Translations under genes and position numbers: made by a program
Shown here: piece after piece, positions 26,068 through 35,233 of the stretch
Position numbering within the stretch: the stretch's first letter is position 1
Layout: each line of letters opens with the position of its first letter
Notes under the pieces: model-generated
Told to the model about the DNA's origin: nothing
The model's input: the letters and a program-made list of their open reading frames with translations, nothing else
The model's database searches: none
Assembly: GCA_937132065.1 (NCBI GenBank)
Contig: CAKZNT010000032.1
Span: forward strand, 1-64,000
Length of the DNA: 64,000 bases
Reading direction: 5' to 3'
Source of the DNA: an uncultured Loktanella sp.
Lineage (GTDB): Bacteria; Pseudomonadota; Alphaproteobacteria; Rhodobacterales; Rhodobacteraceae

Positions 26068-26832
26068 TTAGGGCGCAGGGTGGGTGATGCCCAGTTCCTT
26101 GAGTGCCGCCGTAGCAACCTCGACCCACTCAGTGCGCAAGTCGGCATTGCTCTTGCTGCGCAGACCCATCGCATTCAAGGCCTCGCCGCGCGGGGACACC
26201 CCAGCGCCAAAGCTCTCGCTAACGCGGGGCCACCAATAGGCAGCGGCTTGGTTCACGGCGTCCAGCTCCCCTTGGGCAATCAGCTTTTGCAAGCCTTCAA
26301 CCGCAAGCTCGGTGTGACGCTGCTCGCGTGGGGCAACCTCGCGGATGGCTTCGGCAAACGGCTGGTAAGAACTGGTTAGAAATTCCGTCAACTGCACCCC
26401 GACGGCCAGCCCCATAAGCAGGTTCATCACCACCGCATCCGCCCAATCCGTGAGCGGGTAATTCAGAACCGAAAGCCGCATATCATGGGCGCTGCGCGGC
26501 GTGCCAGGGGCGGTGTCGCGCGGCAGGCGATCGGACCAAGGGTGGTGATTTGCATAGCGATCCGTGTTCGCACCAAACTCCCCCATAAGGCGCAGCACCC
26601 TGTCGGCATTGTCGGTCTTTTCCAGAACGATGCGGGCGGCGGCAATCCGTTCCTTGATGCCCGGACCTGCATTAATAACATTTGCGAAACCCGCAGCTCC
26701 AGCCAGTTCACTGTCAACAAAAGTGGCCATGATCTTCATCAACTCGGCGCGGTAGCGAGAGGGGACATTGGCAGGATTTGTGAGGCGTCCGCCCTGTGCG
26801 AGGTAGTCGGTAATATCCATTGTGTCGGTCAT
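26068..26832 (-). CDS. PaaA paralogue with degenerate di-iron site
   Basis: 254 residues. It aligns along its length with PaaA from the same operon: YRxxLxxxxxxxxxSELAG, then NYPLTDWAD, then IREVAPREQRHTELA. The metal ligands compare as follows: E42 matches PaaA E56, and E170xxH173 matches E169xxH172. The first ExxH of PaaA (E86-A-G-H89) is replaced by K72-T-D-N75. A normal di-iron centre is therefore unlikely. It is last in the paaJABCDE unit, 11 nt after paaE. A structural or regulatory subunit is the best guess. Confidence 0.75.
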   Translation of the reverse strand: MTDTMDITDYLAQGGRLTNPANVPSRYRAELMKIMATFVDSELAGAAGFANVINAGPGIKERIAAARIVLEKTDNADRVLRLMGEFGANTDRYANHHPWSDRLPRDTAPGTPRSAHDMRLSVLNYPLTDWADAVVMNLLMGLAVGVQLTEFLTSSYQPFAEAIREVAPREQRHTELAVEGLQKLIAQGELDAVNQAAAYWWPRVSESFGAGVSPRGEALNAMGLRSKSNADLRTEWVEVATAALKELGITHPAP

Positions 26833-26843
26833 TGGCGCGGCTC

Positions 26844-27911
26844 CTATTGATCGTAATCGACGACCACACGGTCGGAGATGGGGAAAGACTGGCAGGACAA
26901 AACGTAGCCTTGGGCGACTTCGTAATCCTCAAGGGCGTGGTTGGCGACCATCTCGACGTCGCCTTCCAATACCTTGCATTTGCAGGTCGAACAGACGCCA
27001 GCCTTGCAGGCATAGGGCGCATCAAGCGCATTTTCGAGCGCGGCATCAAGGATAGACTGGTCCTTGTCCATCGTGAAGCTACGCGCAGCCCCATCCATCG
27101 TGATCGTCGCTTCGGTGGACTTGGCCTGCGCGCCACTTTCGGCTGTGCTGGCCTTACGCTTAAGACGGCCGGGCTGGGCACTGGCGAACAACTCGAACTT
27201 GATCTGATCGTCAGACAACCCGTGGTCACGCAACGCGGCAGCAATACCAAGCATCATCGGCTCAGGACCGCAAATAAACGAGGTGTCCACGCTTTCGATG
27301 TCAATCCAATGTTCAAACAGAGCTTTGCACTTTTCGGTGTCAACACGACCGGTGAAAAGGTCGATATCTTGCGCGTCGCTTTCAAGAATATGGATGACGG
27401 TCAAACGGCCCATGTAAAGGTTCTTGAGGTCTTCCAGCTCTTCGCGGAACATGATCGTGTTCACCCCGCGATTGGCATAAACCAGCGTGAACGTGCTTAG
27501 GGGTTCGCGCATCAAAACCGTTTTCATGATCGACAAAACAGGGGTGATTCCAGACCCGCCCGCAAAGCCGAGATAGGTCTTGCCCGCATCTGGCGTAATC
27601 GGCGTGTGGAAACTGCCCATCGGCTCCATGGCTTCGATCGTCATGCCTGCTGCGAGGGTCTCATTGGCCCATGTCGAAAACGCGCCGCCCTCGACCTTTT
27701 TGATGCCAACCTGCAAAACACCATCGTCCTTGCCTGCACAGATGGAATACGAGCGGCGGACTTCAGTGCCGTCAAAATCCTGCCGGAAGGTCAGATACTG
27801 GCCTTGGGTGAAATCGAAATCGCCGCCATTCACGGGCTTCAGCGTCACAACGACAGCATCGCGGATCGTTTTCGTGACATCCGTTACGGACAATTGATGA
27901 AAGCGTGCCAT
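26844..27911 (-). CDS. paaE: Phenylacetyl-CoA epoxidase reductase PaaE
   Basis: 355 residues from ATG 27911 (AAGGAGC upstream). Order: FAD-binding beta-barrel with RRSYSICAG (about 50-58), NAD-binding GFAGGSGITPVLSIMK, and a C-terminal plant-type 2Fe-2S ferredoxin CKAGVCSTCKCKVLEG plus the fourth Cys in LSCQSF. It passes electrons from NADPH to the PaaA di-iron centre. Confidence 0.95.
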   Translation of the reverse strand: MARFHQLSVTDVTKTIRDAVVVTLKPVNGGDFDFTQGQYLTFRQDFDGTEVRRSYSICAGKDDGVLQVGIKKVEGGAFSTWANETLAAGMTIEAMEPMGSFHTPITPDAGKTYLGFAGGSGITPVLSIMKTVLMREPLSTFTLVYANRGVNTIMFREELEDLKNLYMGRLTVIHILESDAQDIDLFTGRVDTEKCKALFEHWIDIESVDTSFICGPEPMMLGIAAALRDHGLSDDQIKFELFASAQPGRLKRKASTAESGAQAKSTEATITMDGAARSFTMDKDQSILDAALENALDAPYACKAGVCSTCKCKVLEGDVEMVANHALEDYEVAQGYVLSCQSFPISDRVVVDYDQ

Positions 27912-27921
27912 CACATGCTCC

Positions 27922-28380
27922 TTAGATACATTTGAAATAGTCGAAGGGTTCAAGGCAGTCGGCGCAGCGCCACTGCGCCTTGCATGGGGTAGAGCCAAAG
28001 CGGCTGATTTCGCCAACATTGGTTGATTTGCACAGCGGGCAACATTCAGGACCACCCGCAGGGCGGGGCGGGGCAATGCCATAATCCATCAGCTTGGCGC
28101 GGCCCTTTTCAGAGAGCCAATCCGTTGTCCAAGGCGGGCTGATCTGTGTCTTGATCCTGACGGCATTGATGCCGCGATCGCGCATTGCAGTTTCGATATC
28201 CATCGAGATAACACCCGTTGCAGGGCAGCCCGAATAGGTCGGGGTTACGGCGACCTCAAGGGTGTCACCGTCCCACGCAACGCCGCGCACGATGCCCAGA
28301 TCAACCACCGAGATCACGGGGATCTCGGGGTCGGGCACTTGGTCAAGCCAGTCCCATATCTGTGCCTCGGACGGTTTCAT
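27922..28380 (-). CDS. paaD: Phenylacetyl-CoA epoxidase assembly protein PaaD
   Basis: 152 residues. The N-terminal MIP18/DUF59 domain has DPEIPVISVVDLGIVR and PTYSGCPATGVI (reactive Cys). The C-terminal zinc ribbon has CCPLCKSTN and WRCADCLEPF. PaaD helps build iron centres of the epoxidase. It starts 1 nt after the paaC stop. Confidence 0.94.
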   Translation of the reverse strand: MKPSEAQIWDWLDQVPDPEIPVISVVDLGIVRGVAWDGDTLEVAVTPTYSGCPATGVISMDIETAMRDRGINAVRIKTQISPPWTTDWLSEKGRAKLMDYGIAPPRPAGGPECCPLCKSTNVGEISRFGSTPCKAQWRCADCLEPFDYFKCI

Positions 28381-28381
28381 G

Positions 28382-29149
28382 CTACCACGATGCTCCGGGA
28401 TAAGCGCGCTGCAACCACTGCATCTGGGTCAACAAATGGCCCAGATGCTCGGAATGCTGAAAGCCTGATTTGCCGCCCTTATGGGCAAAACTGCCCTCGG
28501 GGGTTTTCAACGTGGCTTGCGCCAGAACCGAAGCAACCAGCGCGTCATAGTCGCCGCGTAAATCCGTCAAATCGGGGGCAATGCCCGCCGCTGCCATCGC
28601 GTCATCCACAGGATCGGGAACAAACATCTCGCCCACATAGGGCCAGAGCAAATCCAACGCTTTTTGCATCCGCTGGTGGCTCTCTGTTGTGCCATCGCCA
28701 AGGCCGATGACCGTGTCACCCGCGCGCTCGACGTGATATTGCACTTCCTTGACCGACTTGGCGGCAATCGCGGCGACATCGGCGTTTGTCGATTTGGTCA
28801 GGGCGGTCAGCATCGCAAGATGCCACGCATCAAATAGAAACTGGCGCATGATTGTCTGGCCGAAATCACCGTTAGGCTGCTCGACCAGCAAGACATTGCG
28901 AAAGTCCCAGACATCACGCAGCATCGCCAGATCATCTGCGGTGCGATCCTTGCCCTCAACCTTGGCCGCAAGGCCAAGCCACATCTGCGTTTGACCGATC
29001 AGGTCCAAGGCGGTGTTGGCAAGTGCGATGTCTTCCTCAAGCACAGGCGCATGGCCGCACCATTCACTGACGCGGTGGCCTAACACCAAAGTGTTGTCAC
29101 CCATGCGGCAAAGAAACGTGAACAGGTGCGCTTGATCAACCGCGGCCAT
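28382..29149 (-). CDS. paaC: Phenylacetyl-CoA epoxidase structural subunit PaaC
   Basis: 255 residues, a four-helix ferritin-like protein that pairs with PaaA without holding a working iron site in known systems. Typical stretches are LGHRVSEWCGHAPVLEEDIAL, FLFDAWHLAML and VKEVQYHVERAGDTVIGLGDG. Its start shares one base with the paaB stop (TAATG). Confidence 0.93.
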   Translation of the reverse strand: MAAVDQAHLFTFLCRMGDNTLVLGHRVSEWCGHAPVLEEDIALANTALDLIGQTQMWLGLAAKVEGKDRTADDLAMLRDVWDFRNVLLVEQPNGDFGQTIMRQFLFDAWHLAMLTALTKSTNADVAAIAAKSVKEVQYHVERAGDTVIGLGDGTTESHQRMQKALDLLWPYVGEMFVPDPVDDAMAAAGIAPDLTDLRGDYDALVASVLAQATLKTPEGSFAHKGGKSGFQHSEHLGHLLTQMQWLQRAYPGASW

Positions 29150-29487
29150 TACATTGCCCCCACTTCGTCAGGGATGTCGAAAAATGTCGGGTGACGATAC
29201 ACCTTGCTTTCGGACGGCTCATAGAGCGGGCCTTTGTCAGACGGGGAAGAGGCCGCGATATGGCGGGCTTCAACGACCCAGATGCTGACGCCTTCGTTGC
29301 GGCGCGTGTAAACATCGCGGGCGTTCTTGATCGCCATTTCCTCGTCGGCGGCATGAAGGCTGCCAACATGGCGGTGGCTCATACCGTGTTGGCCACGGAT
29401 GAACACCTCCCACAGCGGCCATTCCTGACGCTTGGGCTTGTCTTGGGCTTCGGGTGTGTCGGGATATGCGGAATTAGGAGAGCTCAT
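29149..29487 (-). CDS. paaB: Phenylacetyl-CoA epoxidase subunit PaaB
   Basis: 112 residues. [20 protein letters not shown] is the family signature, followed by [17 protein letters not shown] and the SIWVVEA strand. PaaB links PaaAC heterodimers in the known complex. It overlaps the paaA stop by 4 nt. Confidence 0.95.
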   Translation of the reverse strand: MSSPNSAYPDTPEAQDKPKRQEWPLWEVFIRGQHGMSHRHVGSLHAADEEMAIKNARDVYTRRNEGVSIWVVEARHIAASSPSDKGPLYEPSESKVYRHPTFFDIPDEVGAM

Positions 29488-30461
29488 TCTGCTGCCACCT
29501 TTCTCATTTTGCGTTTCTGGGCGTGGGCCAACAGGCCGTCACGCACCCACTTGCCATCGTCCCACGCCTTGTTGCGGGCCGCGAGGCGCTCGGTGTTACA
29601 CGGGCCGTTGCCAGTGATAACCTCAAAGAACTCGTCCCAATCGGGTTCGGCAAAATCGTAGCCGCCCTTTTCGGCGTTCCAATTCAAGGTCTCGTCAGGA
29701 ACCGTCAGGCCCAGATACTCGGCCTGTGGCACGGTCTGATCGACAAACTTCTGGCGCAACTCGTCGTTGGTGTTCATCTTGATCTTCCACGCCATCGACT
29801 GCACCGAATGGGTGCTGTCCGCGTCAGACGGGCCAAACATCATCAGGGACGGAAACCAAAGGCGGTTCAACGCGTTCTGGGCCATCGCCTTTTGGGCGGG
29901 TGTGCCTTGGGCCATCTTCATCATCACGGCATAACCTTGGCGCTGATGAAACGACTCCTCTTTGCAAACGCGGATCATCGCGCGCGAGTAGGGGCCAAAT
30001 GATGTGCGTTGCAGCGGCACTTGGTTCATGATCGCAGCGCCATCAACCAACCAGCCCACGGCGCCCATGTCGGCCCATGTCAGGGTCGGATAGTTAAAGA
30101 TAGAACTATACTTCATGCGGCCATCCAGCAGCATTTCCGTCATCTCGTCGCGCGTCACACCGAGGGTCTCGGCGGCGCAATACAGATACAAACCGTGGCC
30201 CGCCTCGTCTTGGACTTTCGCCAAAAGGATCGCCTTGCGCTCCAATGTCGGCGCGCGGGTAATCCAGTTGCCCTCGGGCAATTGGCCGACAATCTCGGAA
30301 TGGGCGTGCTGGCCGATCTGACGGATCAGCGTTTTGCGATACCCCGCAGGCATCCAGTCTTTCGGCTCGATCTTTTCACCCGCATCAATGCGCGCCTGAA
30401 AAGCAGCAAGCATTTCGGGATCTTCCTGTGTCGCTTCGGATTTTACCATCTGTGCATACAT
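29484..30461 (-). CDS. paaA: Phenylacetyl-CoA epoxidase catalytic subunit PaaA
   Basis: 325 residues. It forms the 1,2-epoxide of phenylacetyl-CoA with O2. The di-iron ligands are visible: E56 (HSEIVG), E86xxH89 ([11 protein letters not shown]) and E169xxH172 ([11 protein letters not shown]). [12 protein letters not shown] is a conserved family stretch. It lies 17 nt after paaJ and leads into paaBCDE. Confidence 0.96.
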   Translation of the reverse strand: MYAQMVKSEATQEDPEMLAAFQARIDAGEKIEPKDWMPAGYRKTLIRQIGQHAHSEIVGQLPEGNWITRAPTLERKAILLAKVQDEAGHGLYLYCAAETLGVTRDEMTEMLLDGRMKYSSIFNYPTLTWADMGAVGWLVDGAAIMNQVPLQRTSFGPYSRAMIRVCKEESFHQRQGYAVMMKMAQGTPAQKAMAQNALNRLWFPSLMMFGPSDADSTHSVQSMAWKIKMNTNDELRQKFVDQTVPQAEYLGLTVPDETLNWNAEKGGYDFAEPDWDEFFEVITGNGPCNTERLAARNKAWDDGKWVRDGLLAHAQKRKMRKVAAE

Positions 30462-30478
30462 GTCGTTTTCCTTCCGGT

Positions 30479-31681
30479 TCAGACGCGTTCAATTATCATA
30501 GCTGTGCCTTGGCCCACGCCCACACACATCGTGCAAAGGGCATAACGCCCGCCCGTGCGCTTCAGGTGATGGGCCGCCGTCAACACAAGACGCGCACCCG
30601 ACATGCCAAGCGGATGACCCATCGCAATCGCCCCGCCATGCGGGTTCACTCTGGGATCGTCATCCGCCACGCCAAGCTGGCGCAGGGTGGCAAGACCCTG
30701 AGAGGCAAAGGCTTCGTTCAATTCGATCACGTCCATTTGGTCAATCGTCAGTCCGGCACGGTCCAGAACCTTCTGGCTCGCAGGCGCGGGGCCAATGCCC
30801 ATAATGCGGGGGGCAACGCCCGCCGACGACATGCCCACAACGCGGGCCATCGGGGTCAAACCGTGGGCCTTCGCTGCGGCTTGCGACGCAATCAGCAGGG
30901 CAGCAGCACCATCGTTGACACCGCTTGCATTGCCAGCCGTCACCGACAGATCAGGCCCGTTCACACCGCGCAGCTTGGAAAGTCTGGCAGCGTCAGTTCC
31001 GGGGCGCGGATGTTCATCGGTGTCAAAGTTAATCGGATCGCCTTTGCGCTGTGGAATGGCAACGGGAACGATCTCATCGGCAAAAATGCCCGCCTCATTG
31101 GCAGCGGCCCAACGGGCCTGCGAACGGGCGGCAAAGGCATCCTGATCGGCGCGGCTGACGTCAAAATCAGCGGCAACATTATCAGCAGTCTGGGGCATGG
31201 AATCGACCCCATACAGCGCCTGCATTTTCGGGTTCACAAAACGCCAGCCAATCGTCGTGTCATAAACGGCATTCGCGCGGGTAAAGGCAGCATCGGCCTT
31301 GGGCATCACAAACGGGGCGCGGCTCATGCTCTCTACGCCACCAGCGATCGTGAGGTCATAATCGCCCGCCTTGATCCCGCGGGCGGCAAATCCGATTGCA
31401 TCCATGCCGCTGGCACAAAGACGGTTCACTGTCGTGCCGGGCACATCGTCCGGAAGACCGGCAAGCAGGGCCGCCATGCGGGCAACGTTGCGATTGTCTT
31501 CGCCTGCCTGATTGGCCGCGCCATAAATCACCTCGTCGACAGCCGACCAGTTCACATCTGGATTGCGGGCGATCAGGGCGGCGATTGGCAAAGCGGCAAG
31601 ATCATCCGCGCGCACCGAAGACAGCGCACCACCATAGCGGCCAATAGGCGTGCGAACCCCGTCACAAATCAAAGCGTCCAT
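30479..31681 (-). CDS. paaJ: 3-oxoadipyl-CoA / 3-oxo-5,6-dehydrosuberyl-CoA thiolase PaaJ
   Basis: 400 residues. Thiolase with the nucleophilic Cys in [13 protein letters not shown] (near 90), [17 protein letters not shown] (near 353) and a second Cys in [12 protein letters not shown]. It cleaves the ring-derived acyl-CoAs at two points to acetyl-CoA and finally succinyl-CoA. It is first gene of the leftward epoxidase operon, with a PaaR-like box 24-38 bases upstream of its start. Confidence 0.93.
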   Translation of the reverse strand: MDALICDGVRTPIGRYGGALSSVRADDLAALPIAALIARNPDVNWSAVDEVIYGAANQAGEDNRNVARMAALLAGLPDDVPGTTVNRLCASGMDAIGFAARGIKAGDYDLTIAGGVESMSRAPFVMPKADAAFTRANAVYDTTIGWRFVNPKMQALYGVDSMPQTADNVAADFDVSRADQDAFAARSQARWAAANEAGIFADEIVPVAIPQRKGDPINFDTDEHPRPGTDAARLSKLRGVNGPDLSVTAGNASGVNDGAAALLIASQAAAKAHGLTPMARVVGMSSAGVAPRIMGIGPAPASQKVLDRAGLTIDQMDVIELNEAFASQGLATLRQLGVADDDPRVNPHGGAIAMGHPLGMSGARLVLTAAHHLKRTGGRYALCTMCVGVGQGTAMIIERV

Positions 31682-31704
31682 TGCGAATCCTCTCGAAATT
31701 AGTC

Positions 31705-31719
31705 GACCATGCGGTCGGT
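31705..31719. promoter_or_regulatory. PaaR (TetR) box before paaJ
   Basis: GACCATGCGGTCGGT. CGACC-ATGC-GGTCG is a perfect 5-bp inverted repeat. It matches the box at 22849-22863 in 13 of 15 bases. Its position just upstream of paaJ suits a repressor site. Confidence 0.65.
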
Positions 31720-31792
31720 ATATGTCGGAGCGCAGCCCCGATCAAGAAAAAGTTACACAAATCGCACGTAGGCGAGTTCTTGTAACATTTGA

Positions 31793-32278
31793 TTAACCGG
31801 CCCGCGCGTGCATCGGAAGGATCAACCCCCAAGGGGTGTCCTCAGCGGGACCAGCAACCGCAAAGCCGACCTTGTGATAAACTGCAATTGCGCGTGCATT
31901 CTCCGGATGGGGGTCTGTCGCGATCACGGGTGCGCCCGCGTCAAACAGGGCACGCATCCGCTCTGTGATAAACGCCGTGCCGTGGCCCGCGCCTATCATA
32001 TCTGGCGCGCCGATATACTGATCAATGCCGCGCGACCCTGCGGGCAAGGCGGCAAAATGGTGCTCTTCCCAGCCATGCACCGCATAGTCTTGCATAAACG
32101 CGAATGGACGGCCCTTTGCGGTTACAATCCTGCGATCCACGCGGGGGTCGGCAAGCGCGGCTTTGTCGTAAGGCACGTCATCATCCCACCACGCGCGCAC
32201 ATGGGCATGTGATTGCCACGCGCCAAGCAGAGGTAAATCAGCCATCGTTGCCCTGCGGAATTGATAAAGGCTACCCAT
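31793..32278 (-). CDS. GNAT-family N-acetyltransferase, AAC(6')-like
   Basis: 161 residues from ATG 32278, which overlaps the upstream stop by 8 nt. Earlier in-frame starts lie inside the upstream gene. The acetyl-CoA loop reads IGAGHGTAFI. DPHPENARAIAVYHKVGF is the typical C-terminal GNAT stretch, and GIDQYIGAPDMIG resembles aminoglycoside 6'-acetyltransferases. Chromosomal relatives often act on other amines, so resistance should not be assumed. It is the second gene of a unit with the DUF6151-like protein. Confidence 0.8.
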   Translation of the reverse strand: MGSLYQFRRATMADLPLLGAWQSHAHVRAWWDDDVPYDKAALADPRVDRRIVTAKGRPFAFMQDYAVHGWEEHHFAALPAGSRGIDQYIGAPDMIGAGHGTAFITERMRALFDAGAPVIATDPHPENARAIAVYHKVGFAVAGPAEDTPWGLILPMHARAG

Positions 32279-32807
32279 CCAACGGCTGCGTTGCAGCGAC
32301 CTTCGGAACACGAAACCGCATTGCGATCCATGCGCCCAGCAGCCTTTTGAAAAATCCGAAACTCTGGCTTTTCGCGTTGGGCACATCATCGGGAAGAACA
32401 ACACCCGCAACCACATCAGAGGCCATCGTGCGCATCTCGACGGGCGGGCGCAGGTCGTCTGGCCAAAGCCCCGCATAGATGCTCAACCAATGGCCGTGGG
32501 AAAATTCCAGAAACATCGGCGTGTTGCAGCAGGTCGCAACAACACGTCTGGTTTTCGCCTCAGGAGAGATGCGGATTTCGCGCAGCCCCGCGACACCAGA
32601 AACAAATGTGACACGATCCTTGCGATACATGACAAACGGCGTTGCGCCGTAAGGGGTCAAAATGTCTGGCGCACCCTCGAGGCGTTCGATCTTTTCACTC
32701 ACCGTGCGACAGGAAGTGCAACAGCACTCAACACTCGCGATCGGCGCGCCTTGCACCGCCAGACGGGTTTGGCCACAGCCGCATGAAATCGTCACAGTCT
32801 CACTCAT
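32271..32807 (-). CDS. DUF6151 / GFA-like zinc protein
   Basis: 178 residues from ATG 32807 (GGGGGAGCAG upstream; the earlier in-frame start has no such site). Cysteines SCGCGQTR, ECCCTSCRTV and ATCCNTPMF fit the zinc-binding pattern of glutathione-dependent formaldehyde-activating (GFA) folds and DUF6151. The biochemical role is unknown. It is preceded by a triple GTGCAC array and is coupled to the acetyltransferase gene. Confidence 0.72.
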   Translation of the reverse strand: MSETVTISCGCGQTRLAVQGAPIASVECCCTSCRTVSEKIERLEGAPDILTPYGATPFVMYRKDRVTFVSGVAGLREIRISPEAKTRRVVATCCNTPMFLEFSHGHWLSIYAGLWPDDLRPPVEMRTMASDVVAGVVLPDDVPNAKSQSFGFFKRLLGAWIAMRFRVPKVAATQPLDG

Positions 32808-32829
32808 ATCTGCTCCCCCGCTTTTGGTC

Positions 32830-32858
32830 AGGCTAGCAGCAAATGCGCGACCCGCAAA
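32830..32858 (-). promoter_or_regulatory. Candidate sigma-70-type promoter of the DUF6151 gene
   Basis: On the leftward strand TTTGCG (32858-32853), a 17-nt spacer and TAGCCT (32835-32830). The TAGCCT box and 17-nt spacing recur before the DoxX-like gene, which also has the triple GTGCAC array. Weak match to consensus. Confidence 0.35.
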
Positions 32859-32879
32859 CGCATGGGGCCGGATTTTTCG

Positions 32880-32907
32880 GTGCACGCTTGGTGCACGCGC
32901 TGTGCAC
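32880..32907 (-). repeat. Triple GTGCAC array, copy 1
   Basis: GTGCAC at 32880-32885, 32891-32896 and 32902-32907, each 11 bp apart. Including the flank, a 43-bp stretch matches the array at 62930-62957 in 37 positions, in the same orientation relative to the downstream gene. The distal flank reads GGTGTGATTTGC on the leftward strand. Confidence 0.75.
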
Positions 32908-32919
32908 GCAAATCACACC

Positions 32920-34059
32920 TTATTTCGGCAAAGGCAAAGAGCCGTCCTTATAAGGCAACCAATCGGTGATCTCGGGGTAATACATTGCGCGCCATTTGCG
33001 CACACGCGGGTTCATCGCGCGGCGCCATATCGTTGGGGACAAGGCCGCCAAAGTCATCACAGGATACCCGTAAGGCAGTTGCGGCGCATCAGCCGCGTCA
33101 TGGTTTTGCAGCAATGGAAAGCGGCGATCAGGCTTGTAATGATGGTCCGAATGGCGCTGCAAATTGATCAGCAACCAGTTCGACGCTCGCTGCGCCGTGT
33201 TCCACGAATGGCGCGGCATCACGTGCTCGTATTTGCCATCACCAAGGTGCTTGCGGGTCAGTCCATAGTGCTCGACGTAGTTCACCAATTCCAGTTGGAA
33301 AATTGCGGTAAATGCTTGAACTGTAAACAAAAACAGGCCCCAAACATCACCGATCAATAGCGCCAGAAGCAGGAAACTCGCCTGCATAAGCCAATAGGTC
33401 CAGAACGGGTTAGAGCGGTCGTGCCACGGCAATCCCTTGCGGGCGAGCATGGCCTTTTCGGCTGCAAAAGCGGAGTGATAACACTGTCGCACAACGCGCG
33501 GGAAGAACCGCCAGAAGCTTTCGTTATAACGCGCCGTCACAGGGTCGCGCCGCGTCCCGACATAGCGATGATGCACAAGCAAATGTTCCGACCGGAAATG
33601 CGAATACAGAACCATGCCCAGCAAGGCATCCCCCATCCTCCGCTCGATCTTGGGCTTCTGATGCATCAATTCATGACTGTAATTGATCCCGATTGTGCCA
33701 GTCACAACACCAACGCCGATCATTAAAAAGTATTGTTCCCAACCACTTAGATGATCCGCACGGGTGACGTAGTATAGCGTGCCAAAGATCATGACGAACT
33801 GGATAGGGGCCCAAACTGCGGTGATGAGCTTATACCAGAACAGCTGATCATCTGGCGTTTGCGGATCGGCGTTATTCTCGTTCAGGCCAGCAAAAAGGTC
33901 GATGATCGTGAACAGATACCATGTCGAAATCGGCAAAAGTAAAACCGACCAACCCCCTGTTGTTACACTATAAAAAACCAGCGGAACCAGCAAAAGCGAA
34001 AGCCAGAAAGGCAACGCGGATGTCAGCTTCGCAACTTTGGATGGTGGAATCATGCTCAT
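32920..34059 (-). CDS. alkB: Alkane 1-monooxygenase (AlkB type)
   Basis: 379 residues from ATG 34059. A GTG three codons earlier is possible, but TAGGTG suits the ATG. An integral membrane non-haem di-iron hydroxylase that oxidises the terminal carbon of alkanes. The histidine boxes are HELMH, HLLVHHRYVG and LQRHSDHHYKPDRRFPLL, plus NYVEHYGL before the last, all present. About six hydrophobic helices. No rubredoxin gene is adjacent. The substrate could be a medium-chain alkane or another lipid. Confidence 0.9.
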   Translation of the reverse strand: MSMIPPSKVAKLTSALPFWLSLLLVPLVFYSVTTGGWSVLLLPISTWYLFTIIDLFAGLNENNADPQTPDDQLFWYKLITAVWAPIQFVMIFGTLYYVTRADHLSGWEQYFLMIGVGVVTGTIGINYSHELMHQKPKIERRMGDALLGMVLYSHFRSEHLLVHHRYVGTRRDPVTARYNESFWRFFPRVVRQCYHSAFAAEKAMLARKGLPWHDRSNPFWTYWLMQASFLLLALLIGDVWGLFLFTVQAFTAIFQLELVNYVEHYGLTRKHLGDGKYEHVMPRHSWNTAQRASNWLLINLQRHSDHHYKPDRRFPLLQNHDAADAPQLPYGYPVMTLAALSPTIWRRAMNPRVRKWRAMYYPEITDWLPYKDGSLPLPK

Positions 34060-34112
34060 TGGGGTCACCTACTGTGAGAATATGGCGACCCTATGAAATC
34101 GCTGATCAAATC

Positions 34113-35165
34113 TCAATTGTCGCGTAACGTCGCATCCACCAAGGCGTAAACCTTGCGCATCGCCGTTGGTAAATCACGCGGATTAAATTCTGCCTTTTCA
34201 ACAAAGTAGCCGCGATCGACCGTGTCCTCTGGTCCAATAGTGGCGGTCATAATCGTCAGTTCCAGATGGAAATGCGTGAATGTATGACGCGCTACGTCAT
34301 TCATGGTTGTCCACGCGACATCCAGCGGCGGGTCGGGTTGCGGTGCTTCGCTCCAATCTGTGCCCGGAAATGCGCGCATCCCACCCAAAAGCCCCTTTTC
34401 GGGGCGCGTTTCCAACAGCCAAGCCCCGTCATTGCGCCGCACGACATAGGCAATGCCATAGCGTGTCGGCACTTTCTTTTTGGGGGTCTTCTTGGGCAGT
34501 TCTGCCGCTGTTCCCTCCGCACGCGCGGCACATGGTTCGCGCCAAGGACAGATGACGCAGGCAGGGTTGCGTGGCGTGCAGATCGTCGCGCCAAGGTCCA
34601 TCACCGCCTGCGCATAATCACCCGCGCGCAGACGCGGGGTGAGCGCCGCAGCATGTGCTGTCAGCGCGGGCTTTGAGGCTGGTAACGGGTCGTGCACATT
34701 ATGCAAACGCGCCATGACCCGCTCGACATTCCCATCAACAACAACGGACGGCTGATCAAAGGCAATCGCTGAAATCGCGGCGGCGGTATAAGGCCCGATT
34801 CCGGGCAATGTCAGCAACTCGTCATTTGTTTCAGGGAAAACGCCAGCATGTTCGTCGACGATCTTGCAGGCACATTTCAACAGGTTGCGCGCGCGGGCAT
34901 AATACCCAAGACCCGCCCAAGCGGCCATGACATCGGCATCTTGCGCCGCAGCAAGCACAGAGACAGTCGGCCATAACCCCATGAATTTGTTATGATATGC
35001 GCGCACCGCGGCCACGGTCGTCTGCTGCAACATGACTTCCGAGAGCCAAACGGCGTAGGGGTCTGGGCGCACGCCGGCCTTGCGATCAGCAGGGCCAATG
35101 CGCCACGGCATTTCGCGGGCATGCACATCATACCAAGCCAGCAGGTCGAGAGACAGATCACGCAA
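34113..35165 (-). CDS. mutY: A/G-specific adenine DNA glycosylase MutY
   Basis: 350 residues. It removes adenine opposite 8-oxoguanine. Helix-hairpin-helix LLTLPGIGPYTAAAISAIAF with the catalytic Asp in VVVDGNVERV, an EVMLQQT helix, a 4Fe-4S cluster C-x6-C-x2-C-x5-C (CTPRNPACVICPWREPC), and a C-terminal NUDIX-like domain from about 230. It is divergent from the DciA-like gene. Confidence 0.95.
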   Translation of the reverse strand: MRDLSLDLLAWYDVHAREMPWRIGPADRKAGVRPDPYAVWLSEVMLQQTTVAAVRAYHNKFMGLWPTVSVLAAAQDADVMAAWAGLGYYARARNLLKCACKIVDEHAGVFPETNDELLTLPGIGPYTAAAISAIAFDQPSVVVDGNVERVMARLHNVHDPLPASKPALTAHAAALTPRLRAGDYAQAVMDLGATICTPRNPACVICPWREPCAARAEGTAAELPKKTPKKKVPTRYGIAYVVRRNDGAWLLETRPEKGLLGGMRAFPGTDWSEAPQPDPPLDVAWTTMNDVARHTFTHFHLELTIMTATIGPEDTVDRGYFVEKAEFNPRDLPTAMRKVYALVDATLRDN

Positions 35166-35233
35166 TCTTTATTCATCCTGATATCGGGTTTCGCTGGCAT
35201 GACGCCCGCTTTCCACTAGATTAGCGCTTAGAT

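Noticed and set aside
30428-31702. Open frame of 424 residues on the + strand across paaJ
   Set aside because: Antisense shadow of a GC-rich thiolase gene with all its catalytic motifs on the - strand; the + product has no domain and lacks a ribosome site.
31793-32278. Aminoglycoside resistance gene
   Set aside because: Similarity to AAC(6') is at family level only, and there is no mobile or resistance context. It is coupled to a zinc protein gene.
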